Notes: generated by a model from the letters alone, not told the origin. DNA of 64,000 nucleotides from Diplolepis rosae (GCA_030998225.1 JAPYXD010000743.1:62001-126000), one strand, 5' to 3'; counted from the first letter of the stretch, positions 45,621-57,952 are shown. Translations and numbers: made by a program.

Positions 45621-45863
45621 TTAGTTGTGAACTAACTTAAGTTTATTAAAATGTTTCTGGAATAGTCTTCCGTCGGGTTTTTCCAAGATGGCGTTGTTTT
45701 TGTCTAATATTTTTATAACAGTGTAGGCTCCGTGGTATTTATTATTTAATTTTCCGTGTGTTTTGACTTCCCTTTTGACGTATACCTGATCTCCTACATT
45801 CCCTAAAAATGGCTTTACCTTTCGATCATAATTTTCTTTTGAATGTTCCTTCGTGGTGAACAA
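45621..45863 (-). pseudogene. pol: Pol C-terminal segment of the third LTR element
   Basis: An 80-residue frame ending at 45621 with the basic chromo/GPY-like C-terminal part of an integrase (GNVGDQVYVKRE...KYHGAYTVIKILDKNNAIL). It follows the integrase core after a frame change near 45870. Confidence 0.7.
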
Positions 45864-45877
45864 ATTTTTTGCTGCTA

Positions 45878-46640
45878 TTAATTTAATTTCCGATAGGTCC
45901 CGTGGGTTTCAAATTTTTCGGGGTCTGGAAATGAACTGGGGGTGCGTGCGGTTTTTCCAAACACTATTTCAAAGGGTGTAAATTTAGTGGCTTCATGTAT
46001 TGAGGTGTTGTATGCAAACATCGCGAAGGGTAGAAGTTGGTCCCAATCGTCGTAGGTTTCTGCGTACGTCCTTATGTAATCCATCAATACGGCACGGCTC
46101 CTTTCCAGGGATCCGTTTGATTGTGGTCTATACCCTGAGGTGGTAATCTGTTTTACTACGAAAATTTTTGATAATTTTCTGAGTAAATTATTGATAAAAC
46201 TCCCTCCTCTGTCTGTAAGTATGGCCCTTGGGGCTCCATATTGTGAGAATAAGTGCTTTGCTATCGCATGAGCGACCGTGGTTTCCGAAATACTTGTATC
46301 AGGTATGGAGACGGCTATGCAGTACTTAGATAAATTGTCCTGCATAGTAAGAATATGTTTATTGCCATCAGAGGTGGTAGGCGATTTTCCTACTGTGTCT
46401 AGTGATACTTTGTCTATGGTGTCGAGGGGTGTATCGGTGATTAACATGGGTTCGTGAATTTTAGCCCGTACAATTTTTTGTTTTTGGCAAATGTCACATT
46501 TTCTGACAAATTCAGTGACTTGATCTTCAAGTCCTGGCCACATGTATCTTTCTCTAATTCTTCGATTTGTTTTAGTTATCCCTTTGTGGCCCCCAATTTT
46601 ACTTACATGATTTTCAGAAATAATTTATTTATTTAATACC
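45878..46640 (-). pseudogene. pol: Integrase of the third LTR element
   Basis: The zinc module HVSK...GHKG (46585-46620) and CDICQKQK are followed by the DDE core: SLDTVGKSP, AILTDRGGSF and GYRPQSNGSLERS. An in-frame TAA at ~46628 precedes the zinc module, and a frame break follows at ~45880. The sequence is clearly distinct from the integrases of copies A and B. It would insert the cDNA of its element, but is now disconnected from the rest of pol. Confidence 0.85.
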
Positions 46641-47307
46641 CTCTGGGGGTATATTTACGTTGCCATAACATATCGTTATTTCTATTTTGGAATTAATGAA
46701 TTCTTGAGTTAGTAACTCACGCAATTTTCATTTTGGTAATGTGTCACTAATATCTCCATATTTTGAAATGCGAAAATCCGAAATATTTTCTCTTTCTAAG
46801 GCTACTCTCAAATTATGTATGGCTACTTTAACGTATTCTTCGTTTACCTCTTCAAAATTGTTTTGTTTTACTATGAGTGAAAAAGTTAAAACGTCTATGA
46901 GGAGTGATAAGCACTTCTCTTATTTTAGGTTTCCTATCCTTCAGGTCCTGGGGGTCAACTGCTCCCAAGTCCACAAGTAGTCGGCTTACGGGGGTAACAA
47001 ACTCACAGTCAGCCGAGAGAAAGTGCACATAGTTACTTTTCAAATAAGTGAGATTCTCTCGACAGCTACTTAGTCTGACCTGCATATTTTTACTAATGTG
47101 CATCTCTGTTCCACTGGATATTTCACAGGTCTTAGGCAGTGCTGGAGGGATGCCAGTGGTTGACGATCGCGAATGGTCAGACGACAAACTAGTGGTATTC
47201 GTAGTAAGTTCGTCTGAGTATGTAGGTATATTTATTTCCATTCTGCGAGTAATATTTTTATCAGTTGATAGATTGAAATTAGAGTCGTTATCAAGTTTGA
47301 CTGGCAA
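46641..47307 (-). pseudogene. pol: Pol linker region, 5'-truncated
   Basis: An open segment at 46852-47307 (151 codons), then a frame break. It has the composition of the region between RNase H and integrase in errantivirus pol (PHRRFNFFTHSKTKQFEEV-type sequence at 46850-46890). Upstream of 47307 no RT or RNase H is visible, so the element is truncated here. Confidence 0.5.
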
Positions 47308-48642
47308 AATCGTGGAAATAACCTTGGGTTTTCTGAATGCTGAAAAGGTTCTATCTCATGCTGTGCTAGAATTTCTAGAGTGGATGCAAATAAAAAGCAT
47401 TGCTTCATCAATTATATTGATCATGCATCACAAATGAAAGATTGATTGATTGATCATTCGCAATCGATTATTAATCATAATTTGTAAAATATATAAAATA
47501 GACAAATAAGTGCAGAAATGAATAATTAAAACTGCAATTATTTAGAAACTAGACATAAAATTGGGCAATAGAAGAGATGAACCTATGAACTCTTGCAGAG
47601 ATCGTGCCGGGCCACCGATTCGCAATTCGTACGTGCCTTGCCACCGATTCGCGATTCGAACGTGCCATGCCACCGATTTACGTTGATCTGCTCCGGCTAT
47701 TGGAAGCATCAATAGTATATATAACCCAGATTTACCTCTGGTGGTTTGTCATTAAGTTCCGAACAGTTGTACGGTTATTAGGTTTGGACCGATAATTCAA
47801 CGTTGTAAGCAGACCCTTCGATAAACGTAGGTCTCAGTGGATTTCTATGAGCAATTATACATTCGGACTTGGTAAATAAAATCCTTGGTCCTTAAATGGT
47901 GCAAGTCCGGAAACAGTAGTGCTAGATAGTTCCTTTGAATTACGTCAATCGTCGTATTTAGTCGTGTCGGTTAATAGTGATTCATTTCTGAAAGCGGGAC
48001 GAACTAACCTATCTTGCTAACAAGTACATGTTTGATTCATTTCTCGTGTACTTAGCAAGATACGTAAGCGGATAATTGATCACATCAGTTGCTGGTGGAC
48101 TTGCATCCCTTACACCATACCTCCTGAAAGATTTATCGTTGTTTTGCTACACACGGAGACTCAAACGAAATCAAACTATCCGCAAGAATTTGTGCCGTTG
48201 GCTTGCAATTATAGGAGTAATAAACGACAATTCCCTCTTTTGCCCTCTAATTTAAGAGGTAGACAAGTAAGTTATTACCTAAGTATCATCCTGTGTGAAA
48301 ACTTGTGCAACATCTTATTTATTTATAATAAACTATTTCATTTATTTATATATTCAATGTTTTATCATCATTCTGAACAACTCAGGGCTCATAGACCTGA
48401 CAAGTGAAAACGTACCCACAAACAAAAACAAATTATTGTCACTTTTGTTGTCACAATTGATAATAATTAAAACTTATTTAATTGAAGCTATTCAAAATTA
48501 TATGTGCAATTTATTTCGAATAAAAATTGTGCATAAATAAAAGCTCCAAATTTTAGAAATTTTTAAAATTACAAAATTATATGTTTAGTAGAAATAATTA
48601 GATAAGATATTTCTACTTGTAAAAATTAAATATTTGGAATTA
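47308..48642. other. Non-coding DNA with a short tandem repeat and LTR-like signals
   Basis: Contains a 29-bp tandem repeat (47603-47685), a TATATATAA sequence near 47715 and an AATAAA near 47876. The block 47590-48150 is GC-richer than its flanks and could be a solo LTR or promoter remnant, but no terminal TG...CA or target duplication could be set. Confidence 0.3.
47603..47685 (+). repeat. 29-bp tandem repeat, ~3 copies
   Basis: CGTGCC--GCCACCGATT restarts at 47603, 47632 and 47661, an exact 29-bp period with a few substitutions. The third copy diverges after ~20 bp. Confidence 0.85.
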
Positions 48643-49861
48643 TTGGATCTATAACTTAATTCATGTGGTTTGCTAAGAGATGGCGTAACTTGATTATTAT
48701 TCCATCGTTCCAATATTCTGAACATGCACTGGAAAGCTACTGTCATTGTGCGTCTTTTTCTGTATATGTCATTCATTTGAAGCGTAAACAACAATAATTT
48801 GTTTTCACTCAAATATGTCGAACTTTGTGCCTGAAAAAGTGTTTTTGCAGGAATTCTTCTTCATTACCTTAATATAAAGAAAACTGCTGCCGAAAGTCAT
48901 CGTATTTTGGTGGAAGTTTTGGCTTGGATGACGAAGAACGTCCTGGGCAGCCAAAAATGTTTGAAGATGAAGAACTGGAAGCATTACTCGATGAAGATTG
49001 TTGCCAAACACAAGAATAGTTTGCAGAATCTCTGGGAGTCACTCAAGGAGCCTTTTCAAAACGTTCAAAGGCAGCCAGATACATTCAAAAGCAAGGAAAT
49101 TGGGTTCCACATCAACTCAAGCCGAGAGACGTTGAAAGGCGGTTTTGCATGTCCGAAATTCTGCTGGAACGCCACGAAAAGAAGTCATTTTTGCATCGGA
49201 TTGTTACTCGTGATGAAAAATGGATCCATTACGACAACCTCAAGCGCAAAAAATCATATGTGAAACCCGGCCAACAAGCCAAATCAACGGCAAAGCCGAA
49301 TATCCATGGCGCGAAGGTAATGTTCTGTATTTGGTGGGATCAGAAGGGTGTGCTGTATTATGAGCTGCTAAAACCGCGTTAAACCATCAATAGAGAACGC
49401 TACCGAACATAATTAATTCGTTTGAAGAGAGCAATGGCCAAAAAGCACCCAGAATATGCGACCAGACACGTGGCAATCATTTTCCATCATGACAACGCTC
49501 GGCCTCATGTTGCTATTCCGGATAGGAACTATTTGGAAAACAGTGGATGGGAAGTTTTACCCCACCCGCCTTATAGCCCAGACCTTGCCCCTTCTGACTA
49601 CTATTTGTTCCGGTCCCTGCAGAACGCCCTCACTGGAATACGGTTCACATCAGAACAAGGTATCAAAAATTGGCTTGATTTATTCTTGGCCGCAAAGCCG
49701 GCGCAGTTCTTTTGGGATGGGATCCAAAAATTGCCAGAAAGATGGGAAAAAGTCACAGCTTCAGATGGGCAATACTTTGAATAATACTATTGTACATGTT
49801 TTTCTTAACTAGGCGTTCAAATTTTGAAAAAAAAACCGCACGAATTAAGTTATAGATCCAA
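48643..49861 (+). mobile_element. Mariner element with both terminal repeats
   Basis: 1219 bp between TA dinucleotides (48641-48642, 49862-49863). Terminal repeats TTGGATCTATAACTTAATTC and its complement are ~28 bp and near-perfect. It encloses a single-exon transposase relic. Size, TA duplication and coding content are those of Tc1/mariner mariner elements. Confidence 0.93.
48815..49784 (+). pseudogene. Mariner transposase, frameshifted
   Basis: Starts MSNFVPEKV and ends DGQYFE-stop. The 970-nt span is not a multiple of 3. The helix-turn-helix half (48830-49140) is spread over several frames. The catalytic half is clearer: VTRDEKWIHYDN (first Asp; the family usually has G where R stands), HHDNARPH (second Asp) and [15 protein letters not shown] (third Asp), the D,D34D arrangement of mariners. 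A TAA at 49381-49383 after LLKPR and further stops near 49410 interrupt it. It would have cut and pasted the element at TA sites; now inactive. Confidence 0.92.
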
Positions 49862-51329
49862 TATATCTTCGAATGAATTATTTTATTTCAAGCGTTGGTA
49901 TACTTTGCGTGTTCGCAAGCTTTGCCATCATTAATCACATCATCGTATTACCCCGAATAAACCTTGCATGTATTCTTTGTAGCAAGATTGCGCAAGTGAA
50001 GGGTCGAAAAGTATAGAAAAGTTTAAAACATTATACATTTGACTTAAATCCATTTAAAATTCAGAGCGCAGGAAATTGTGTTTGAGCCTAACACGAATAA
50101 GCTTATAGTATTAAAGCATTGAATATTTAAATTCAAAATTTTATAATTATACAAATTTCTGAAAGTACTAAAACTATACAAAGTTTTAAGCTTCAGCCTG
50201 GCTTGTCTAATTTCGTACTACTGAAATTTTCAAATTTTTGACTAAGTTTGAATTCCAGTTTAAAACAAAAACAAGAACAGCACACCAGAGTATAAGTCCT
50301 TTTTAGATTCGTTAAACGGTCACCATCAATTACGATCGACTGGGTAAGGCAAAGTTCGAAGTGTTTGCATTGTAAGGGGCAGTTCACATAATACGTCACG
50401 CGATTTTTAGCTATTTTTTACCTCCCCGTCCCCCCATGTCACACATGGTCGCAAACCTCAGCCCCCCCCCCCCTTCGATGTCACATCACACCTCTTAATT
50501 TTATAAAACATACGAAAACGATAAAGAATCGCTTTTAAAATTACAATAGTTTATCCAAACTTTGAACCTTTTTAAAGCGTCAACAAGTCAAAAGTCTCGA
50601 CCATACGGTCAGGGTTGCAAATAAAGAAGAAATTAAAGGCTCCTGAATAGACTTTTCAAAATTTTAATTGTTCAGTTTTGCACACAAAAAGACAAAATGT
50701 AAGTTCATCGACATTATACCTCAAACTATATTTTATTCATATAGTATAGATTAAAAAATAAAGTCGGCAGCTTTTCGTATTATCCATAATTATAAACAAA
50801 ATTTCGTTCAAAATGTAGATTAACAACAGAAATAGTTTGAATAATTTGTAAATATATCAATTCTCATCATTGTCAAATTAATAACCCAGAAACATAGTAT
50901 AAGACAAAAGTTTTCAAAATCAGAAGATTCAACGAAAAATCACTTTGGAAAGTTGGAAAAAAAATTTGGTTGAACTAAAATACGAAAATCAATGAAAAAT
51001 AAATCACGATATCAAAATATGCTTGCCGAGCCATAAATCTTCAAATAGAGGACCTTGGTGCATTCTTACATTGTCAACTAATCGGCCTTAAATTCAATAT
51101 CTAAATTACATATATAACGTTTGATAAAAACTATCAGACAAAATGTCTTATTTCCAAGAAAAAACTATATTAAAGGAAACTCAGAGTAGAAAATTCATAG
51201 ATGACATTTCGTGCGACCCAAAAGATGCAATGATAAAGTTGATTTGTTGATTGATTGAAAGTTGAGTTTTGCCATGCAACAAGGAGTTATGATTTTATCG
51301 AAGATATTATAACTGGACAGAAATTATAA
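49862..51329. other. AT-rich non-coding DNA with a MITE-like segment
   Basis: No gene. A segment at ~50373-50500 (GGGGCAGTTCACATAATACG then TCACGCGATTTTT and C-rich CCCCCC runs around TGTCACA) resembles a MITE end common in insect genomes; the other end was not found. The C homopolymer at ~50462 may be unreliable. Confidence 0.4.
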
Positions 51330-52166
51330 TTAAAAGGTATTTATGAATTCTATGACCGATTAACACTTTTAAAATCAAGAACTCAGGTAGCTCTTGAAAA
51401 TAGATATAAAAATGACAATCAGATGATACTTCCCCTCAACGACTGTGCCTTAGAAGCATTCATTCGTGGTTTACCTGACGGGATGTCAGCAAAGGTAGAA
51501 GCGCGAAATCCAGTGACCCTGCAAGAAGCTTTTGAATATGCTGTTGACTATGAAGCAAGACACCAAATTGATAGGTTTTTCTTTCAACACTTTTCGCGGT
51601 ACCAGCAGCCGAGCTATCGCGATTCGGAGGGGAAAATTTTTAGCCCTGAAGGACGTTCTACTCCTAATGGACTAAATTCTACGAACCACGCGCAACACCC
51701 AGATGAAAGGCTTATCGATTTCGAAAGTCCGGTGTTTGTAAGTAACTTCGACCAGCAACAGCAGCATACACAAAATATAAAATTCAACCCCTATCAAAAT
51801 TTGTCGATGCATCAAAATTATAACCATCGCCAATCTAATCATAGCCCCGATTACAGACTAGACTATCGACACGAGTGGAAACTTCATTGTACTCGCCCAA
51901 TAGGACCTGAAACAAGCACGAAAATTAAGGGACTTCAAATAAGTGTAAAAACTCTCGGGCAACGTGAAGAATTATGTATGTCAAAATCAACCGATTTAAT
52001 TAATACATTTACAGATCATGATAATGCGAAAGAATGCGAAGCCACACGCTTCGAAAATACCCCAAAACGTGACTCAATTTTAGATTCTGAAGTTTCTTCA
52101 AACTTCATCATGAAAAATCTTTTAGGGAAATCCGGAAAGTTAAGGGGTTATATACACTTGTGTTGA
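51330..52166 (+). pseudogene. gag: Gag fragment of a gypsy/errantivirus-like element
   Basis: An open frame from about 51351 through the ATG at 51423 to 52164-52166. It holds the gag capsid signature: FYDRLTLLKSRTQVALE upstream, then CALEAFIRGLPDGMSAKVEARNPVTLQEAFEYAVDYE (51440-51560). A Gln/Asn/His-rich disordered tail follows. It lacks the N-terminus and any knuckle, protease or pol. Such Gag forms the retroelement particle. It is an isolated plus-strand fragment; its relation to the minus-strand third element is unknown. Confidence 0.75.
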
Positions 52167-52845
52167 TTGTAAAAATCGAAAAATTTTTTATTGCACTTTA
52201 TGAAAGTACATATCTCAGAGAATCTTTTTCCAAAAAATCATACAGATCTCAGCAGTAGAACCGATTTGGCAGCTCTTGATAGCGCGCTATCTGCAACTGC
52301 GAGTCATCTGCAAGTCCGCCTTTACACGCAATTATCTCGAAACTTGATTTTTCAAAAAGTGCGGTTGCGGTGAGCACAGTTTCTCGAGAACCGTTAACCA
52401 GATCAGTCTGAATTTTTGCAGGCTTACTAACAACAATAATAGCCTCTGAGTGGACGAAGGATTTTAAATTTCAAGCAACAATTTTTTTTTCTTGTTGCAA
52501 AAACCGAAAGCTCAGACGTTCGAAAATCAAACTTTTTAGAAAAACGATCACCATTTTTGTAAAAAAATGAATTTCGCAAAATCCTTCGTTCACGCACAGC
52601 GTAAAGGTACCAACTACAGTTTTGTTTTTGTTTTGTGTATTTCAGATAAGCAAGAGATGTCGGGAAAATTGTGTTTTAGCACAATGGCAATATTGATTGA
52701 TTTTTTTTTTTTGAAAAAATTCGTGAAAGATTTTTCGACATGTATAAATAAATAGGCGTTCAGTTTTTTAAAAAAATGTGTTGTTTTTCCAAAAAAAAAA
52801 CGTAAAAATCCGCTTTTTTTCTCGAACACAAGTGTATATAACTTC
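52167..52845. other. AT-rich non-coding DNA
   Basis: T-runs and short frames only. No feature supported. Confidence 0.5.
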
Positions 52846-53283
52846 TTGAATAAAGAAAGAGTAAAAGCTGAAGTAACTAAAAAGGAAGACTTGATAAGAG
52901 AAGAAAAAGTTATAAAAGAATGCAGAAAACGAAAAAGAAGTACTTCGGATGCTCAAAGTGAAGCCCCTTTGGCTCTGAAAATAGTAAAAGCATCGACCCT
53001 ATTAAATACTAATATTCCCAGGACATCATTCACTGGTTCTGAAAATACTGCAAAAGTTACAGAAGAATCGCAAGATGCGTTAACAGAATCATACAAGCAT
53101 TATAAATCGCGAAGCATTCACACGCATCAATCAAGCGTCTATCCTACTGCATCACCTGAAGCTGACATTCAAACGGCTCCGTCTATGTCTGACCGCGCTA
53201 AAGCACTGATTATTAACATGCCTATGGAGCAGAAAAAAGGATACAACCAGCGACTTAATCCTGAAATCCACGGGTTGTTCTAG
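52846..53283 (+). CDS. Hypothetical charged protein, 145 aa
   Basis: An ATG frame with a Lys/Glu-rich N-terminal helix (residues 1-35, ending in a KRKRS basic cluster that could act as a nuclear signal), then a Ser/Thr-rich, probably disordered region. The composition is unlike the random AT-rich frames around it. It may be the tail of the upstream gag-like fragment's element or a host exon. No family is recognised and no splice sites are clearly linked to it. Confidence 0.3.
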   Translation: MNKERVKAEVTKKEDLIREEKVIKECRKRKRSTSDAQSEAPLALKIVKASTLLNTNIPRTSFTGSENTAKVTEESQDALTESYKHYKSRSIHTHQSSVYPTASPEADIQTAPSMSDRAKALIINMPMEQKKGYNQRLNPEIHGLF

Positions 53284-54990
53284 ACACAATCGCCACTCCA
53301 GCGCACACTGGAAAGGGAGCCATGTGGTATTGGTTAAGTGCCATATAACCACTTTCCGGATAATATGATGACTCCCAGGCAATAATGTGACATGAATAAC
53401 TCATAAATTTTATATGTTTGACAATTCTCACCTATTTTTTACGATTTTCCTAACGTGTATTTGAAAGGTAATGTTAACAATAATTTTGTAATCCTTTCAC
53501 TGCTAATTGGAGCAACTGCCTCATACAGTGAAATTTTGTAATATTATTAATTGTCGATCATGCCTTATTTAAGGTAAAATTAAAAACTCAATTATCGATT
53601 TAATTAACAGTGAATTCTCAATTCCAAAAGAGTATTTTAAAGTAAGTACAGCTTTCATTTGGCAGGACTTAAATTTTGATTTAAGGTAAACAATTATTCA
53701 AATAATATTGTTTTAATACACTAATTACTTCACGATAGTAAACATAACCAAAAATTGATTCCTTCTACATAAATTATTTCAAAAAATCAAATTCGAGTAA
53801 TTAAAATATAATTCTTTGTCTCAATTTAGATTTCATTATTTATAAGATTTAATAGTTATAACTAATGTATCTATAAATTATTTATTCAAATCACTAACTA
53901 GAAACTTTTCAGCTTTTAACTGTTGATTTCTTCCATAGTCGTTTAAGATGTTAGTATTACGACATGCATATCTAATTTTAATTTAAAAAATTTTCGCGTC
54001 TAAAAATTAAGTTTATTGAATAATCAGTAAAATGGAAATCATTTGTAATAATATGGCAATTTTATGGATAAGTAAATTAGCTGATATTCCTGGAATTCCG
54101 TTGAACAGGATGATCATAAAAGAATTTAACGTTTAAAGTAATATCCTCAATTCTAATAATATTCGAATCCTGAATTTTCTTATCGTGTTTTATTATAATG
54201 AAAATAACTGTATCAAAAATCACTTATAAAATGCAAGGATCCTAAAACAAAAATGTTCAATGCATTACCTTCTAAATTTCGCATAGCAAATTTTGACGGA
54301 ATATGAGTAAATTCAGATTGTGTATCCACATTGTATGTTGTACTATCTAACATATTGTATATTATAGGAACGTAATCAGCTATACTAAAAATTAGTAAAT
54401 TAAAAAAATAATAAAAATGCTTTTTCATCAGAAAGTATATCTCAATTAAAAAATTATTAAATAGAAAAGCGATTTCAATCTCTACATAACTCTAACAATT
54501 TTATACTGTTAACACCAACTTCATAGCAACAATAGTTCATACAGATAAAACATCCGAAGTGATTATTAAATGATTTTTTAAAAAAGTTTCAGCTACATAA
54601 TATACGATTTTTGTGTGTAGTTATGGTCGACAATGAACATTAACTAAATAAATTGTTGGTAGCTAAATTTGCCAATGACAATCTAACACAAATCCCTTCC
54701 ATGACATCCACATATTTATATAAATTTCTTAATGTGCAGGTGCGGAACAACATTTTCAGGAGACATGAATAAAATCGACTTTCATCTATTGATCTCGATT
54801 GATTACCGGCAATCAATACGCAATAGCACTAATAATTATTATGATGATTGAAATATTGCTAACCGAGATGTTAATAATAGTTGTAATATTATACCAGTAT
54901 GACAATAATTAATGTTAATAGTTATCTACATATAATAGTTAGACATTATACGTAATGCGGCTGTGCTGATAACTTCTCATTCTCCCATTA
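53284..54990. other. AT-rich non-coding DNA
   Basis: No supportable feature over 1.7 kb. Confidence 0.5.
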
Positions 54991-55440
54991 GGTTTTTTTT
55001 TTTTTTTTTGGTGAGGAGGAAAAATGGCGAAATCTTTTATAGACGTTGTACAGGACTCTCCTAGGACGGGTCTAGGCATACCTGTTAAAACCAAAAAAAC
55101 CCCTCTCTCGAACCAATACACCGCCCGCGGAACCGCCTTTCTGCTTTAAACTTCACGGGTGATTGGTTCCAGCTTAAAGTCGCGTACGACTCTTCGGTCA
55201 TCCGTTCGCCCGGGACTCCCATCCGTGGCCACACGCCCGTTAGGCAGACTGACTAGACGCGCCAGCCAGGGGAGGAATAAAGCGATTCCTCTCCTGAACG
55301 ACGCGAACAGCCAAGTCCGCCGAAGGCGCAAGTTCGCGGGTGTAGACCCCGATGCGATTTCTACTGGCCCCCGTTGTTGCCGCGCTCTGCACGCCCAACG
55401 AGCTCCCTCGTCTTCATCACCAGGGTGATTAGCACAGCAT
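54991..55440 (-). mobile_element. 3' end of an R1-like LINE copy
   Basis: A run of ~18 T at 54991-55010 (a poly-A tail on the minus strand) adjoins GC-rich sequence. That sequence includes a GCGGAACCGCCTTTCTGC phrase related to the AACCGCCGTTAGGCATT phrase before the poly-A of the copy at 57732. No coding domain is left. Confidence 0.5.
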
Positions 55441-55731
55441 CACTACCTTATCGGCACGCGGTGTGAGTTACTGATTCATTACCGCGGGTGAAATTACCAT
55501 ATAGACAAAGCGCTGTTCTTATCTTTATAAATCATTACCATGTGTCAAACCCATCCATCGACGTGAGGTACACATTGGTTTACCTTATGCGCACAGCTAC
55601 CCGGTGCATATGATAATTTATCATAGAAACACTATCATATTTAAATAGTTTCTTATTCGCTCTCCTTGATATGTTGTGTGTTGCCGTTGCACAGGGACAA
55701 TTTGAAAATTCAAAGTTACTGGGATGTAACA
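55441..55731. other. Non-coding DNA
   Basis: No feature seen between the LINE 3' end and the dispersed repeat. Confidence 0.5.
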
Positions 55732-56109
55732 CTTGCACGCCTTCTTCCTTCTCTTTGTCTCCTTCGTTCGCTCGAGCGCACTCTCTTTCTTTACCTATCT
55801 CCTCCTTTCGCTTTTCCCCATTTCTTTTCCGATTGAAAGCGCTTTAATACAATCATTCTTCAAATTCCATCGTATTTAAATAAGTTGCAAATTATTTAAA
55901 GATGTGGAAATTGAAGATTGAGATCCAACAATACCTAGGTATGTATTTTTAATTTCAGGTTAGTTAATTTTACAATAATAAATATTATTAAATTTTAATT
56001 TTCACATTTAAGGTTCAAATATTCAAACTCAATATTTTTATTTTTTCGAAACTAAAAATTGATCTACTTTCGCCTGGGGATTCCTTTAAAAAATTCATAA
56101 TCATATCGT
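55732..56109 (+). repeat. Dispersed repeat, copy 2 (pair with 34738-35109)
   Basis: Direct-orientation match to 34738-35109, with the same order of blocks and the same end (TTCATAATCATATCGT). Confidence 0.8.
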
Positions 56110-56393
56110 AGTTAACCTTTTATATATACTATTATGTATATATTGTGACGTGGTACTTGACCACGCACAAGAAATTATCAAAAATGAATTTAATTTTCGA
56201 CCTCGAGCAGAGAATCATGCCCGAGGCTGTCTGTGACAGTCATAAGTCAGGGGTCAAGCGTAATTTACTCGGTCAAATGATAGACTCCCCGGGAACCTGT
56301 TCCCAACTGCCAAACCAAGGGTTTCAATCACTGTTAACATTAATAGTAAATTAATCCTTATTTTTATTTTCACACACGCGAACACCACGAGTT

Positions 56394-57300
56394 TCACTCG
56401 CACGAGATCACCATGCGGTCGATGGCGATCATTTCTCGTGCCACGGACGAGGCTTCTGAGCGATGGAAGACACTAGGCACGACACTACAGCACCGAAGAG
56501 GATCCTTGGTGCATCCGGTAGATGTGAGTCCCGCCTGCTCAAGAACAACAGCTTCTTTGAAGTCAGTGTCTAGCCTCCCTCTGCTTTTTGTGGAACATTT
56601 CAGTTCCACCAGTAGATCTTTGGAGCGCGTCTCCCGGATTCCCTGGACTGTGGCGCCCATTTCCTCGGGGTTAACGCTCTTCTTCAGTTCGCGCAGGATT
56701 GAGGCGTAGCTCATCCCCTCTGCCGGTTTGATGAGCACCGCCTCTGTGCGCGCACCGCGTGGTTTCTCCGGAGTTTTAAAAGGCTTCTTCACTTTTCTTT
56801 TCCGGAGGTCCTTCTTCTTGGGGACCTCGACCCACTCCTCTTCTTTTTTGGAGGCTTTAGGCCTCTTCTCCGCCGGTTTTTTTACCGCTGAAACCTCCGG
56901 ACTCGCAGTCGGCTCTCTATGCCACTTGCGCGTGTCCGGCGTGGACCTCAAAGCGAGGGTTTGGCTACCCTCATCCACAGGTCCCTTGTTTTCAGGTGGC
57001 TTCACCTCCTTTATTTTTTTGACCAACAGGCCTCTCATAAGGTATTCGAAGGAGTCGAGGTAGCATACGGTATCGTCGATGTCATACCGCAGCACCCCGA
57101 GCCCCTTTTTCATCTCCTGTATGCCGTCCCTGATAGGGAGGTGCGTGTTCTTCTTCGACCTGGAGAAGTTCTCCATCTTCTCCAGGGCCAATTCCACCTT
57201 CGTTAGGATCTCCAGCTGCTGATCTTTCCGCTGGTGTAGCCAGTTCCGGTACTGCCGTACCTGGGACTTATCAGCCTCGAACGGATCCGCGTTTCATCCG
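56394..57300 (-). pseudogene. R1-like LINE ORF1, N-terminal copy
   Basis: A frame running from ~57290 to 56394. It has a Gln/Arg-rich helical start, Lys-rich linker (EEEWVEVPKKKDLRKRKVKKP) and the conserved block KPAEGMSYASILRELKK...VQGIRETRSKDLLVELKCS (~56560-56720), also present in the copy at 60378-60992. After FKEAVV the sequence departs and ends without zinc knuckles, so the copy is 3'-truncated. ORF1 of such LINEs encodes a nucleic-acid-binding gag-like protein. GC-rich sequence at 57300-57720 is probably its 5' untranslated region. Confidence 0.7.
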
Positions 57301-57952
57301 TCACATCTAACTCCCCTCCAAACATCTCCTCACACATCGTTTTGTTTTAATTTAAATTCTCTATAATTAATCCCACGAGTAGCTAGGGAAGTATTCGGTC
57401 CGCCCCTGCAGAGCCCCGCATGCAGGGGTAAGGCCTCAGTACTCTAGGAGGTGGCCTGGTTTCCTAGTGACACCGTGTGAGACACCACTCCCTGGTGCCA
57501 TGCAGCCCTCGGCACGGTAGTTAACACCTTGGCTTGGGGGTTATTCCTTCGGGACCATCCCTGGAACATTCTCCGCGACTGCTTATTTAGTTTTGTTTCC
57601 GTATTCAGCAGTAACCCTCGGTACAGGGCCCCTCTATCCACAACCTGAGGACGCGCCCGGTGGCCTGTTCTAGGGCCCCCCGATCGATTTCCGAAGAAAC
57701 CAATGCAGGACCAGAAATAATAATAATAATAATATTTTTTTTTTTTTTGAGGAAGGGAGAAATGCTTTATGCACCGTCAAGGGGATTCCGTGCCCCCCTG
57801 GTGTGTGGGACTCTGCTGCTCACGCAGCCCTACCCACTAAAACTCCCTCCCTTTCGCTAGGCCATGGAATACCACCCCGGAACCGCCGTTAGGCATTACT
57901 TTAGAGTTGTACATGCTAAGCAAGAGCTCCGGATGACTCCTCGCTACTGCCT

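Larger units (their letters stand above)
35851..47307 (-). mobile_element. Third LTR element (errantivirus-like), truncated and nested
   Basis: Minus strand order: end of the RT/RNase H-integrase linker (from 47307), integrase (46640-45878), pol C-terminus (45863-45621), env N-part (44650-~43770), a foreign palindrome (43764-36599), env C-part (36598-36232), then a purine-rich AAGGAGGGAGGA tract near 36150-36165 and probable 3' LTR material down to ~35850. No gag, protease, RT or 5' LTR is present, so the element is 5'-truncated. It is a different family from copies A and B. LTR limits could not be fixed. Confidence 0.7.

Noticed and set aside
47603..47685. Short repeat array considered as CRISPR
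   Set aside because: Uninterrupted 29-bp tandem repeat without spacers, in a eukaryotic context.
47590..48150. Possible solo LTR
   Set aside because: TATA-like and AATAAA signals are present, but no terminal TG...CA and no target duplication could be defined.
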